In this document: positions 44,738-55,820 of the stretch, one piece after another
Numbering within the stretch: position 1 is the stretch's first letter
Layout of the letters: each line of letters begins with the position of its first letter
Origin: Linum tenue
Lineage: Eukaryota > Streptophyta > Magnoliopsida > Malpighiales > Linaceae
DNA: 64,000 nucleotides
Assembly (NCBI GenBank): GCA_946122785.1
Contig: CAMGYJ010000003.1
Span: 4,588,001-4,652,000, forward strand
Reading direction: 5' to 3'
Program-made: the position numbers and the translations under genes
The notes under the pieces: generated by a model
Seen by the model: only the letters and a program-made list of their open reading frames with translations
Databases searched by the model: none
Told to the model about the DNA's origin: nothing

Positions 44738-47700
44738 ATGGGTAGTGCTGTTCTGATTTGGAATGTTAGGGGTCTGTGTGAGATGGATAAGAGGGCTCGC
44801 ATCAAGCGGATTATCGGCCGGAAAAGTCCTGGTATAGTTGGATTGGTGGAAACTAAGTTGACTCAGTGCTCTGATGCTTATGTTCGGGGTATCAGTGGCA
44901 GAAGGGATGTCGGTTGGGTCGCTAAAGATTCTGTTCGGAGTTCCGGTGGCATTCTTGTTTATTGGGACCAATCTTTGTTTCAGTTGATTTCTAGCAGGGA
45001 AGGCTCTTATTTCGTTGCTGTTGAGCTTCTTGATCTCACTGCCGACAAAGTTTGGCATCTGATTGTTGTTTACGGGCCGCAGGACAGAGTGGACAAACTC
45101 AATTTCTTGGCCGAACTCCTTTCCTTTTGTGGTCATCTGAATGGCCCCTTCTGCGTTGCCGGTGACTTTAATCTTGTGAGAGGGCACGACGACTATGTGG
45201 GAGCTAGAAGCAGTACAGATATGATGGTAGAGTTTAATGATTTCATCGATAGCTTGGGCCTTTTTGATCTTCCCCTGGGGGGTAGCAGGTTCACATGGAG
45301 CGGTGGTTCCGGTCATCTTTCCCTGTCTCGCATTGACAGGGCCCTTATCTCCTCTGAGTTTGATTCCATGTTCCCTGAAGCTACCCTTTCTGCTTTGGAG
45401 AGGATCGAGTCCGATCACAACCCGCTTCTCATCAAGTGGGGCTCGCGTACCAGGACGAAAAGACCGTGGAAGTTCGAGATTATGTGGTTAGAAGATGGTC
45501 GATTCTACGATGGGTTGGGGAGCTGGGTTCAGGAGCCTGTCCGCGGCATTGGTCATGTTTTTCTTTGGGGGAGGAGGCTTCAGAGTCTGAAAACTAAGAT
45601 TAAAGAGTGGAATAAGGCTATATTTGGCAACGTCAATACTAAGGTGGAGGAGCTTATTGGGTTGATTAAGGAGCTCGATAATGCAGAAGAGTCTTTTATT
45701 CTCTCCGATGAAGACAGGGAGCGCCGATCCAACCTGAAGCTGGAACTTGGCAGGGTTCTATTCTTGCAGGAGATTAGCTGGAGGCAAAAATCGCGTGAAG
45801 TGTGGCTTAAGCTTGGGGATTGTAATTCTCGTTATATCCATATTGTGGCCAACCAGAGGAGAAGGCTTAACACCTTTGACACTATTATTATTAATGGCCA
45901 GCGGGTGGAGGGCAGGGAGGAGCTTGCGCAGGGAGCCGTTTCCTATTATTCGAGTCTCTTCCTTGAGAGCATTTCGAGGCGGCCTTTCCCTTCCCTGCTG
46001 TTCGACTGGGGACTTACAGATTCCGATCGCAATATGCTGGTGCGCCCGTTCGCTGAGGAAGAAATCAGAGCTGCTCTGGCTGATTGTGATGGCAGCAAGT
46101 CACCGGGCCCTGATGGCTTTCCGTTCGAGTTCTACTTGAGGTGCTGGGATTGGGTTAAAGGTGGGGTGATTGAAGCTTTTAAAGAATTTTTTGATACAGG
46201 CTTTCTCCCCAAAAGCATGGCGCACTCTTTCATTTGTCTTGTTCCGAAGAAAGATGTTGTCGAAGATATCCGGGATTTGAGGCCCATTAGCCTCATGGGA
46301 AGTTTTAATAAATTGGTTAGCAAGGTCCTTGCACTAAGGCTGCGGGGGGTTCTTCCTGGTATTGTTTCCCATTTTCAACATGCTTCTGTTCAGGGGAGGC
46401 AGATCTCTGATGCGGGACTGATTGCCAACGAGCTTGTTGACAGCCGTAAGAGAAGTGGGCGTCCTGGGCTCATGTTCAAGCTTGACATCGAGAAGGCCTT
46501 CGATAATGTGAACTGGGGATGCTTGTTCAAAGTTCTTTCTATTCTTGGTTTTCCTCCTATTTGGCAGAAGTGGATGAATGGTACTATGTGCTCTCCGATG
46601 CTTTCCCTTCTTATCAACGGCGAGGCTAAAGGTTTCTTCCCTGCTCATAAGGGTTTGCGACAGGGGGACCCTCTCTCTCCCGGGTTATTCGTTCTGGTCA
46701 TGGACGTTCTCTCTTTTTTGCTGTCTAAGCTTAAGGAAGTTGGCAGAATCCGCGGATTTTTCATGGATGAGGGTAATGGGCTCGGGGAGGTGACCCATCT
46801 TCTTTTTGCAGACGATACTCTTATATTCTGTGACGCATCCCCCGAGCAAGTCTTGGATATCTCAGCTACCTTAGTTTGTTTTCAAGCTATCACCGGGCTT
46901 AGGATCAATCTTGACAAGTCCACTATGTACCTGGTGGGGGACGTTGCCGAGCCTAGCTTCTTTGCTGATATCTTTGGTTGTAGGTGGAGTAAAGATCCTT
47001 CCATCTATCTTGGTTTCCCTCTTGGAGCCAAGCCTAACGCGGTCGCCATTTGGGATTCTATCATATCCAAGTATCAGAAGAGGTTGGAGGGGTGGCGGGG
47101 TCGTCATTTATCCTTTGGGGCTCGGGTCACTCTGATTAACTCGGTGCTCTCGAGTCAGCCGGTTCACCTCTTCTCTCTGTTTAAGGCTCCTAAGTTGATC
47201 ATCAATATTTTGGAGAGGACGCAGAGACGCTTCCTCTGGAGTGTCTCAGGCGAGGCTTCCAAAATGCCCCTTGTTAGCTGGGACGTCTGCAAGGCTGCGA
47301 AGAAGAATGGCGGGTTAGGCATAATTGATTTATCTTCTTTTAACAGCGCCCTTTTGGTTAAGTGGCTTTGGAGATTTGGGACGGATAGACATGGGTGGTG
47401 GCGAGTCCTCATTTCGCATAAGTACCCTTTTCCAGCGTCGTCTTGGCAAACAGGCTGCATTAGAAGAGGGAGTGGTAGATCGGTTTGGGTTAATATTTCT
47501 AAGGAGTATAATATTTTCTGGAAGGTTGCCTGTCTTGATCCAGGAGGTGGTGCTGATGTCTCTTTCTGGATGGACTGTTGGGTTCCCAGTACTGTGCTCG
47601 CCGTTGCGTTCCCGCGTGTTGCTGCCGCCGCTTCCCGGCCTTGGGCTCCGGTCTCCAGCATGCTGACTCGCTCAGGTGAGAGGGTGGGGTGGGATCTTGA

Positions 47701-48404
47701 TCTTAATGTTGTTTTGCGAGGGGGGGGCTGAGAGAGATAGAGTCGAGCTTTTGAATCTTCTTAATTCCTCCTGTACTGACCGAGTGACCAGCGGGCCTTG
47801 TAGGCTCGTGTGGTTGCTCAACCCAGATTCCTCTTTTTCAGTTCATGCCATGTACAGGTTTCTTGCCGATGCTCTCTTTCCGGGTCGGCCGAACTTCCCT
47901 GTCCAGTCGGTGTGGAAGTCAATCATTCCTACCAAGATTTGCTTTTTCTTGTGGACGGCCTGGCACAAGAGGATCCTCACTCATGATGTGCTGAAGAGGC
48001 GTGGGATGTCGATTGCTAGCCGGTGTGAACTGTGCAAATGCTGCGAAGAGTCTGCTGATCACATTTTTGTGGATTGTAGCTTTACCCAGGATCTGTGGCG
48101 GGTGATCCAGAGCGCCAGTGGTGTGGACAGAGCACCGGATGGTAACATCAGCGAGTCTATTCATAGCTGGCCTTCTGACCCTCCCGATGAGGTTGGAAGT
48201 TGGTTCGCGTTCTGTCTCCTTCATGCTGCGTGCTGGCACGTGTGGCTGGAAAGGAATGGTCGGATTTTCGAAGGCCGGGCTCTTCCTGTTGGGGTGCTAG
48301 CTCGCAAGGTCTGCAGGGTGGTGGTTGAATGGTGCGTGGCTCACGGTAAAGTCGAGAAGCAGGCTGGTGGAGCTTGGCTTCAGCTTTGCCTCTCCAGGAT
48401 TTGA
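44738..48404 (+). pseudogene. LINE ORF2 (endonuclease, reverse transcriptase, zf-RVT), one frameshift
   Basis: The start at 44738 (MGSAVLIWNVRGL) is right for the APE-type endonuclease, which continues with VAGDFNLVRG, FTWSGG and IESDHNPLL. The reverse transcriptase has SPGPDGFPFEFY, LRPISLMGS, KLDIEKAFDNVNW, RQGDPLSPGLFVL and the catalytic FADDTLIF near 46805. The zf-RVT region follows in the 47676-48404 frame: CFFLWTAWHKRILT, CELCKCCEESADHIFVDC. The only break is at 47720-47727, a run of eight G; seven would keep the frame (LRGG-AERDRVELL). Total about 1220 codons. It is either a very recent mutation or a homopolymer sequencing error, so the element may be functional in ORF2. Confidence 0.85.
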
Positions 48405-48974
48405 CTTGCTGCGGTTGCCTCGGGTTCCCTTTCTCGTTGCTTCCAGTCTTGGCCCGGGCTCCTCCCTTGCCGGGGGTGGTGTTGGCTTTGGTTCTCGTCT
48501 GTGTCTTTGTCTCTGCTTGCTTTTCGTCCTGGCGCGCGAGCTCTTATCCGCGTCCTTTCTTTCCATTTTTTCTTTCTTTTTCTGTGGTGAAGGCGCCTCT
48601 CTCGGCTTTGCCTTCTGCCCCTCTTTGCTTTTTGTCTTCTCTGTAGGTCAGCTACTCCTTGTGGCTTCCCTGTACTTGATACTTTTTTTCTCTTCTCCTT
48701 TGATTTAATGCATTTCACCCTTATAAAAAAAAAAGGAGCTAGGGGGACTCATTCCCGAGTGACTCTTCCTTTGCTTCAGAAAACCGAACCAATTCCTGTT
48801 TTCTTACTGCTTTTACTTTAATCAACAATCACTTGACTTAGTTAGCTAGATAATAGATATTCACGGAGTAGGCAGTAGATCTAGACCCCGGGTTGATAAT
48901 AGAACTTGCCACTTTACTGCATTCCCGGACTGCGATTATACTTGGTCAGTTTGGTGTTGTGTTTTAGCGTGTCA

Positions 48975-51458
48975 TGGCCCCAATAGCAAATGGTTTGGTG
49001 TCAACTCGTACCACTTCGACCACACCATCCTTGCTTTAGGATATTAAAACTGGTGCAGCGATGAAGACACACACTTATTATAGCATGTATCCAGTCTCTA
49101 CCAAGCAAAGCGTTGTAGCTAATTGCTCCATCAACAACAAAGAAAGAAGTCATTCTTGGCTACCCATTCTTACAACTACTGGTAGTATCCCCTTTGCAGT
49201 GGTGGAACCACCAATGAAGCTGGTAACAAACACTTCCGTTGGGATGAGATCACTTGTACTTTTTCCCAATTTCCTGAGCATAAGAGTGGGCATCACGTTC
49301 ACAACAACATCTTTGTCAACCAACACCCTTTACGCTGGTACTTTATCAATCTTAGCTTTTATGTACAATGGCCTGAGATGTCGAAGCATCTTTGCATCCG
49401 ACTCATTGAACACCATTACTCGACTTGGTTCCCATTGTTATGAGTATGACTTATTTGTATTCTGTTTTCCCCTCTCTCTATGGAGTAGAACTATCTCTCA
49501 CTTGGGTATGAAGAACCCTAGGTCCATGTGTTAGGGATTTTGATTGTAATGACTTGGGATTGTTATACTGTTTGATTATAATCGAATGATGCATGATTCA
49601 TTGAATTAATTGAAGTCTGATCAGCTTTTCTTGATTTCTGCTGCAACCTGAGATAGATAGAATCTGATTAGGTTGTTAGAGCTTCATCATTCGGTAGTAG
49701 TGGATTGGTTATACGAGAGTTAGTGAATCTGCTGCTTTGTACTGGAATCCAATTCCAGTAGTGGAGTTCTGTGTTCATAGCCTCAGCTTCCTATTCCGGT
49801 GAAGACTAGTCGTCTACCGGGTAGTTGGACTGAGAGGGCTTGGTAAGCTTAAGAGATTCCAAGCTACTGTCGGATCTTCCACAGTTTAATCAACAGTAAA
49901 TCAACCCAGGGTAATTACAACGGAGACCTAACTAAGGAGCTAGGGGGACTCATTCCCGAGTGACTCTTCCTTTGCTTCAGAAAACCGAACCAATTCCTGT
50001 TTTCTTACTGCTTTTACTTTAATCAACAATCACTTGACTTAGTTAGCTAGATAATAGATATTCACGGAGTAGGCAGTAGATCTAGACCCCGGGTTGATAA
50101 TAGAACTTGCCACTTTACTGCATTCCCGGACTGCGATTATACTTGGTCAGTTTGGTGTTGTGTTTTAGCGTGTCATGACCCCAATAGCAAATGGTTTGGT
50201 GTCAACTCGTACCACTTCGACCACACCATCCTTGTTTTAGAATATTAAAACTGGTGCAGCGATGACGGCACACACTTATTATAACATGTATCCAGTCTCT
50301 ACCAAGCAAAGCGTTGTAGCTAATTGCTCCATCAACAACAAAGAAAGAAGTCATTCTTGGCTACCCATTCTTACAACTACTGGTAGTATCCCCTTTGCAG
50401 TGGTGGAACCACCAATGAAGCTGGTAACAAACACTTCCGTTGGGATGAGATCACTTGTACTTTTTCCCAACTTCCTGAGCATACGTGTGGGCATCACGTT
50501 CACAACAACATCATTGTCAACCAACACCCTTTACGCTGGTACTTTATCAATCTGAGCTTTTATGTACAATGGCCTGAGATGTCGAAGCATCTTTGCATCC
50601 GACTCATTGAACACCATTACTCGACTTGGTTCCTCAACTATTGATTGTTCAACGACAACCTCTTTCCCCTTTCTTGTTTCCACATGCATAACACTCTTTT
50701 CATCTAGCTTCTCTTCGATAACCACATAGTTATCTTCTTCCTCAAATTCTGAACCCCATTTAGAATTCTCAATAGGAAGGCTTGTGGATCTTTCCTTGGT
50801 ACAATACGTAGTAGGGATACCGACCATCATCCTCACCAAGTACTCCCACATATTTGTGTCCAACCTCGTACAATTCCCTTAGGATTTGTTGAGAATTCTT
50901 GTGTTGCCTTGTTGTCTCACCAGACAAGTTGATTCTTTCTCCAGTATGGGCCATCATGACACTCCACAGATCATCCTCCAGTGCCAAACTTGCAAACTCA
51001 GTAACCAGTTCATAAATGGGTGACTCTTCATCATCTCCATCCAAATCTAGCTCGGAAAATCCATCAGCCAACTCTGCAATGGAAAATCCATCAGCCAACT
51101 CCACTTCAAATTCACCATCTCCTCTTTCACCATCCATTTCAAAGTGCAAAATCATTGGCAAAATGTAGTTATTCACCACAACAGGTGGCAAACTACCAAA
51201 CTTGATGGTTGTGGACGTGTTATGATCATCATCCTCATCATCATTGTTCTTTCGGTCAAACTTTGATGTTGGATATTTTGACTCTAGCATCTCTTCTTTC
51301 ATAAATGACTCATCCAGCTCTGCATCATACCCATAATTTTCTAGGGCTTCATCATTCTTATTTGCACTCTTGCCACTGTCAGGCACCGTGATCTTGAGAC
51401 CAATGACAACAGAGTTGTTCACACGAACATTGATATGCGAAGGAACCTTCTATACTAT
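48975..51458 (-). pseudogene. Tat-lineage Ty3/gypsy gag-pro remnant (partly duplicated)
   Basis: On the minus strand, 51422-50769 and 50863-50531 give acidic linker sequence and then a retroviral-type protease region: PLYIKAQIDKVPA, LVDNDVVVNVMPT (the catalytic D-S/T-G replaced by DND), LRKLGKSTSDLIPT and DGVVEVVRVDTKPFAIG. Stops and a frameshift near 50800 break it. The protease part (48975-49432) is repeated in the tandem duplication at 50176-50633. Upstream it joins the gag remnant at 55821 once the Athila-like insertion is removed; downstream it is cut off from the reverse transcriptase by the Athila-like LTR. Confidence 0.78.
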
Positions 51459-52987
51459 TGACACGCTAAAACACAACACCTAACAATGGCCAAGTGTAAC
51501 CAATGAAAGGGACTGCAGTATAGTGGCACAAGTAATAAATATCGAATCCACGGGTCTCTAGAGTTACTATTACTCAGCTTCAGTTCATTATCTAGCAAAC
51601 TAGATTAAGGATTGATTTACTAAACTACTCTACTAATTACAAGTTGGGAACTCACTTAGGTATGATTCCCCCTAGCTCCTCAATTAGGTCCAAGTTGCAA
51701 TTACCTTTGGTTGATCTACTGTTGATTAAACTGCGGAAGATCCTAAATTAGCTTGGAATCTCTTAAGCTGACCAAGCCCTCTCAGACAGAATACCCGGCA
51801 GGTGACTAGCCTTCACCGGGATAGACTGCTAAGGCGATTCACACAGATCTCCACTACTGGAATGAATTCCAGTACAAAGCAGTAAATTGATTGACTCTCG
51901 CACAACCAATTCACCACTATCAATCAAGGAAGCTCTCTTAACCTAATCAGATTCTATCTATCATAGGTTAAAGCAGAAATCAAGAGAATTTGATCAAGAT
52001 TCAATTGACTCAATAAATCATGCCTCAATCGATTTTAATCAAACAATAAAGCATCCAAAACTTCATATAAGAAAGATCCTAACTCATGGAACTAGGGTTC
52101 CTCAAAACCTAAGTGAAGGGAAGTTACTCCATAGAGAAGAGAGAGACTGCAGAAATCTGATCTAGATCTTCAATCTCCATCTCCAAGCTTGATTCCTGAG
52201 CTCCAATGGCGAAGAAATCCTCCAAAATAGCTCCAAGAATGTTCCCAAGTCGCTCTCTCTCTCTAGGGTTCGTCCCTTGGGTGTTTGGGATCCAAAACCC
52301 AGCTCTCCTCCTTTCCTTTCGCTGAAAATCGGGTTTTAAACAACAATTCCCGACTCGCACGGCCAGGGTGCACGGCCGTGCACATCACCATTCTGGCCGT
52401 GCACCTCAAAACGCGGCGTATCAATAAGTCGAACCTCAACCAACTCGCACGGCCAGGATTGCACCTTGCACGGCCGTGCGGATTTCACTTGTGCCCGTGC
52501 GTGCCCACGCACCAACCCGCACGGCCAAAATTGTATGTTGCACGGCCGTGCGTGGCCACGCACAATCCCGCACGGCCAGAATTATATGTTGCACGGCCGT
52601 GCGCCTCCCTGGTCTGCCCGTGCAGCTTGCTCAGCCTCTGTTTAATGCTTCGTTTCTCCCTCGTCCGGACTCCGAATCAGTCGCCGTTTGATCCCAGACG
52701 CTCGTAGTCTCGTCCTCTTTCGTTTCATAACAAGCTTGAATGATTCTCTGTCCATAAAGTGAGGTAGAAATCCATTCTTCTTCAGGTCATGCCCGAGTGT
52801 CTTCTCCCAAATCGTCAATTGATCTCTGATCGACTTGAAACTTGCGCCTATGCTTCACTTTATGTGCTAGGACCTGAAATGTGACAAAGGAACACAACCT
52901 AGCATAAAATCGGCCAAAGACACGGTAATTCAAGCTCAAACAATCAAGAAACAAAAGGGGAAAACATGTTCAAATACCGAGTCATCA
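51459..52987 (-). repeat. 3' LTR of the deleted Athila-like element
   Basis: 1529 bp; in minus sense it starts TGATGACTCGGTATTTG right after a TTAAGTGTGGGGGGA tract and ends AGCGTGTCA. Bases 52360-52605 hold four copies of the 12-bp palindrome GCACGGCCGTGC (52370-52381, 52468-52479, 52540-52551, 52591-52602) plus many GCACGGCC half copies. A CT run (52252-52262) lies beside it. Confidence 0.88.
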
Positions 52988-54215
52988 AATCCCCCCACAC
53001 TTAACTGTTTGCTTGTCCCCAAGCAAACCTAACTCAAACCAATGCAACTCTCCAGACCTCTATAGCAACAAACAACCTCGATCGTAGGTAGCGGACTTCC
53101 TAGATCATTTAGCAGCTTACGAGGTCAACCGACGCACAAGTCATCTCATAGCCTCTTCGGCGAGAACGCTAGTCTCGAGTCGGCATCATGGCAAATAGTG
53201 AACAGAGGACAAATGAATCGTGGATGAAGAGACTCTCAAAAACAAAAGATCATGGACTCACATTTTTCAAGGTGCTCGATTTTCTTTTTGGAGATGGTTG
53301 GAACCCCTTTTCTTTCTTCTTTTTGCTTGTTTTTCTGTTTTTCTGTTTTCTTTTTCAAGGGTTCCAACCTGTTTTTGCAGAAAACGGGGGCTCCCACCTA
53401 GCAAAGGTTTTGCGGGAGCCCGGCTCTTACCGGCCATGCCAGGAGCAGTTGTCTCGAGCCTCGTGCGGGGGAAAGACATGTAAGGGGGCTGGAGGTAGTA
53501 GGTGGAAATTGGGAACGGATTCCCGTCTCCCCTTACACACTTTCGCCCTATTCGTACGGGAGACGTCATTTTAAAGCGCATTTTCGAGCACCTGTTATTT
53601 CAAAACATGATACAAGAGTCCATGACAAGCAGAGAGTCCACAACACCACACAATTCAAGGGTCCTAAGATCACTAATTCACTCAATCAACCAACACACTA
53701 TGAAGAAGAAATGAGACTTCTTAAATGCATCAACATCCTCCATAGTGCTACACTACCTCCCTAGGTTGCAAACCACTACAGAGACTGTCAATTCAAAGCA
53801 TACTGAGCAGGTAATTGCAAGGAACACGTACTTGGAGCCCTCAAATTTAAAAATTTGGACAATGGACTAGGCTCCAAGCACACAAACAGCCAAACATTCA
53901 CCCGCATACATAATCGAACACCCCCCCACACTTAAGCACGACATTGTCCTCAATGGAGGAAAGATAAGGAGGGTAGAACGAAGTTACCAGATCAAGGGTG
54001 AATGATGATGGACGGGGCAGGCGGTGCATTCCAGGAAGAGAGAGTAATCAGAACACAAACACCACACAAAATCTCACAAAGGTTGAGCTATTGACTCTAA
54101 AACCAAATAACAAAACTGACTCAACCGAGGAGAAATAGAGAAAGAAATGCAAACCGACTGGTTGGGTTGCCTCCCAACAAGTGCTTCTTTCACGTCGTGA
54201 GCCGGACGATGGCTC
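52988..54215 (-). other. 3' spacer of the Athila-like element with two polypurine tracts
   Basis: Non-coding. In minus sense there is a TTAAGTGTGGGGGG-like tract next to the LTR (52989-53003) and a second similar one about 930 bp upstream (near 53922-53935), the latter preceded by ATTGAGGACAATGTCGTG. The stretch also has T-rich/A-rich low complexity near 53280-53370. Short plus-strand frames here match no protein I know. Confidence 0.65.
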
Positions 54216-55343
54216 CTAAGTTTCGGTCCATGCTAGAACCTCCTTGAAGTTGAGGTTCTCATCTATGAGGTGGAGTCTCAAGTCACGAGCATGTGGTATG
54301 ACAGGTGATGGAAGCTCGTGCACTTGATGCATATGAAGTCTCCACCCTCGAGACCTCTTCTTCTCTTCTCTCGTCTCATTGCCCCAAACCAGATATGACA
54401 ACATCGATTGACCACCATCGCGTCCACCAAGAGGGACCGATGTCGAAGTGGCCTTGGTCTGGCAAAGAGACACTGCAAATGGGTCCTTGCTAAGTAGTTC
54501 CTCGACGTTTGGTGGAGATATCACATGCAACTCATGGCCGGTGCAGGCCTCTTCCACCTCAACTTCGTCCTCAGCCTGGACGCCAATTGCTTCGTCAACC
54601 TCCCTTCCTTGTTCATATGGTATCACCCCTGGGAAATGATCAAGAACTCCTCCTGCTTCACTTTCGTCATCCTCCACAACTTCTTTCTGAACCCTTTCTT
54701 GCCCTTCGTCTTCTAGCACGGATTGGAGAGCAAGTTGCCAAGCAATTTCTTTCATGAGATTTTCTTGCATCTCCTCACTCATGCCCGCCTCTTCAAAGCT
54801 CAGTTTGGGATGTGGGAAGGTGTGGTCGGCTACGATAGGACATTCTTGATCATGATCTTCACGGGAGCTCTCCGTGATAACTTCTGTTTGCTCCACAATG
54901 TCCTTGTAGCCTTCGTCTTCCTCCTCCTCTTCTAGTATGATAGCAGAAGGGTGATCTTGAGCAGGTTGTGCATAAGCTTTCTCAAGATCCTCGAGGCTCT
55001 TCTTTATGCTCAGGAGGGTCTCCTCAGTTTCACGGTAGGAGAACCCAGTTTGGGCATTGTCTGGGATATCCATCTTTGGAAAGGATGTCTCAGGTACTCG
55101 AGCAATCTGGTCCACGAGAAGCCTCAAGTGATAGTTTGGATCTGGCTGATGGAGGAATTCTTCTTGATAAGGAGATTGTTCTTGAAATACCCAGGGGTCT
55201 GATTGTTCTTCGTAGGATGGGGGTTGGTACTGAAACCCGAATCCATAGTCTTCTCCTCCTTGATTGCTCCAGGGGGTCTCGGGGTAATACCACTCGGATG
55301 GTGGTGGATACCCCCAATGGTTGGAGAAGCCATGAGGATCCAT
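54216..55343 (-). CDS. Terminal ORF of the Athila-like element (375 aa), function unknown
   Basis: An uninterrupted minus-strand frame of 375 codons from MDPHGFSNHWGYPPPSEWYY. The N terminus is rich in Pro, Tyr, Trp and Gln; the middle is strongly acidic with a possible coiled coil (EETLLSIKKSLEDLEKAYA); the C terminus is more basic (EEKKRSRGWRLHMHQVHEL). No zinc knuckle, protease or transmembrane segment is visible. It occupies the region between pol and the 3' LTR where Athila elements carry their extra (env-position) frame, but it could also be a fused gag end. Whether it is translated in this deleted copy is unknown. Its openness in an otherwise gutted element is notable. Confidence 0.5.
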   Translation of the reverse strand: MDPHGFSNHWGYPPPSEWYYPETPWSNQGGEDYGFGFQYQPPSYEEQSDPWVFQEQSPYQEEFLHQPDPNYHLRLLVDQIARVPETSFPKMDIPDNAQTGFSYRETEETLLSIKKSLEDLEKAYAQPAQDHPSAIILEEEEEDEGYKDIVEQTEVITESSREDHDQECPIVADHTFPHPKLSFEEAGMSEEMQENLMKEIAWQLALQSVLEDEGQERVQKEVVEDDESEAGGVLDHFPGVIPYEQGREVDEAIGVQAEDEVEVEEACTGHELHVISPPNVEELLSKDPFAVSLCQTKATSTSVPLGGRDGGQSMLSYLVWGNETREEKKRSRGWRLHMHQVHELPSPVIPHARDLRLHLIDENLNFKEVLAWTET

Positions 55344-55435
55344 GATTCAGATCTGCACCAACAAAAACAAAAAACACCCAAGTGAAAAGCAAGGGTGGAA
55401 AAGAAAAGAAAAAAAAGCTAAAGTAACAAACTTCT

Positions 55436-55820
55436 GCCTCCCTGGTCTGCCCGTGCAGCTTGCTCAGCCTCTGTTTAATGCTTCGTTTCTCCCTCGTCCG
55501 GACTCCGAATCAGTCGCCGTTTGATCCCAGACGCTCGTAGTCTCGTCCTCTTTCGTTTCATAACAAGCTTGCATGATTCTCTGTCCATAAAGTGAGGTAG
55601 AAATCCATTCTTCTTCAGGTCATGCCCGAGTGTCTTCTCCCAAATCGTCAATTGATCTCTGATCGACTTGAAACTTGCGCCTATGCTTCACTTTATGTGC
55701 TAGGACCTGAAATGTGACAAAGGAACACAACCTAGAGTAAAATCGGCCAAAGACACGGTAATTCAAGCTCAAACAATCAAGAAACAAAAGGGGAAAACAT
55801 GTGCAAATACCGAGTCATCA
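55436..55820 (-). repeat. Truncated 5' LTR of the deleted Athila-like element
   Basis: 385 bp, equivalent to 52603-52987 of the 3' LTR, with four differences. It stops abruptly at the inner edge of the palindrome block, so all the rest of the LTR and the primer site are lost. Confidence 0.87.

Larger units (their letters stand above)
42484..48738 (+). mobile_element. Full-length, nearly intact LINE (plant L1 type)
   Basis: About 6.2 kb, 42490-48732/48734, ending in a run of ten A (48725-48734). ORF1, ORF2 and a 3' UTR of ~320 bp are present. The duplicate copy of its target at 49925-49945 (CCTAACTAAGGAGCTAGG) is an empty site, so the short target duplication is ACGGAG (42484-42489) against AAGGAG (48733-48738). 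Base composition is clearly more GC-rich than the flanks. ORF2 is interrupted by a single extra G only, so it was active recently. Confidence 0.88.
41411..50175 (+). repeat. Athila-like LTR, 5'-truncated, partly tandem-duplicated and split by a LINE
   Basis: LTR sequence in plus sense, complementary to the LTRs at 51459-52987 and 57295-58722. It lacks the first ~70-100 bp of the LTR, starting near CTTGGCCTATTTTACGC, and ends TTTTAGCGTGTCA at 48974 and again at 50175. A block of about 1.2 kb, covering the LTR end and part of the neighbouring Tat protease, is present twice: copy 1 at 41981-42489 plus 48735-49432, and copy 2 at 49433-50633. A LINE (42490-48734) sits in copy 1 only. AATTACGG/CCGTAATT palindromes occur at 41525-41790. 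Confidence 0.8.

Noticed and set aside
43470..44805. Long frames opposite or beside LINE ORF1/ORF2
   Set aside because: They are shadows of the GC-rich, codon-biased LINE frames and contain no domain.
41412..48979. TGGCC on both sides of the Athila-like LTR as a target-site duplication
   Set aside because: The left TGGCC lies inside sequence still homologous to the LTR (CTTGGCCTATTTTACGC aligns with the other LTRs), so the LTR is truncated there and the match is likely chance.
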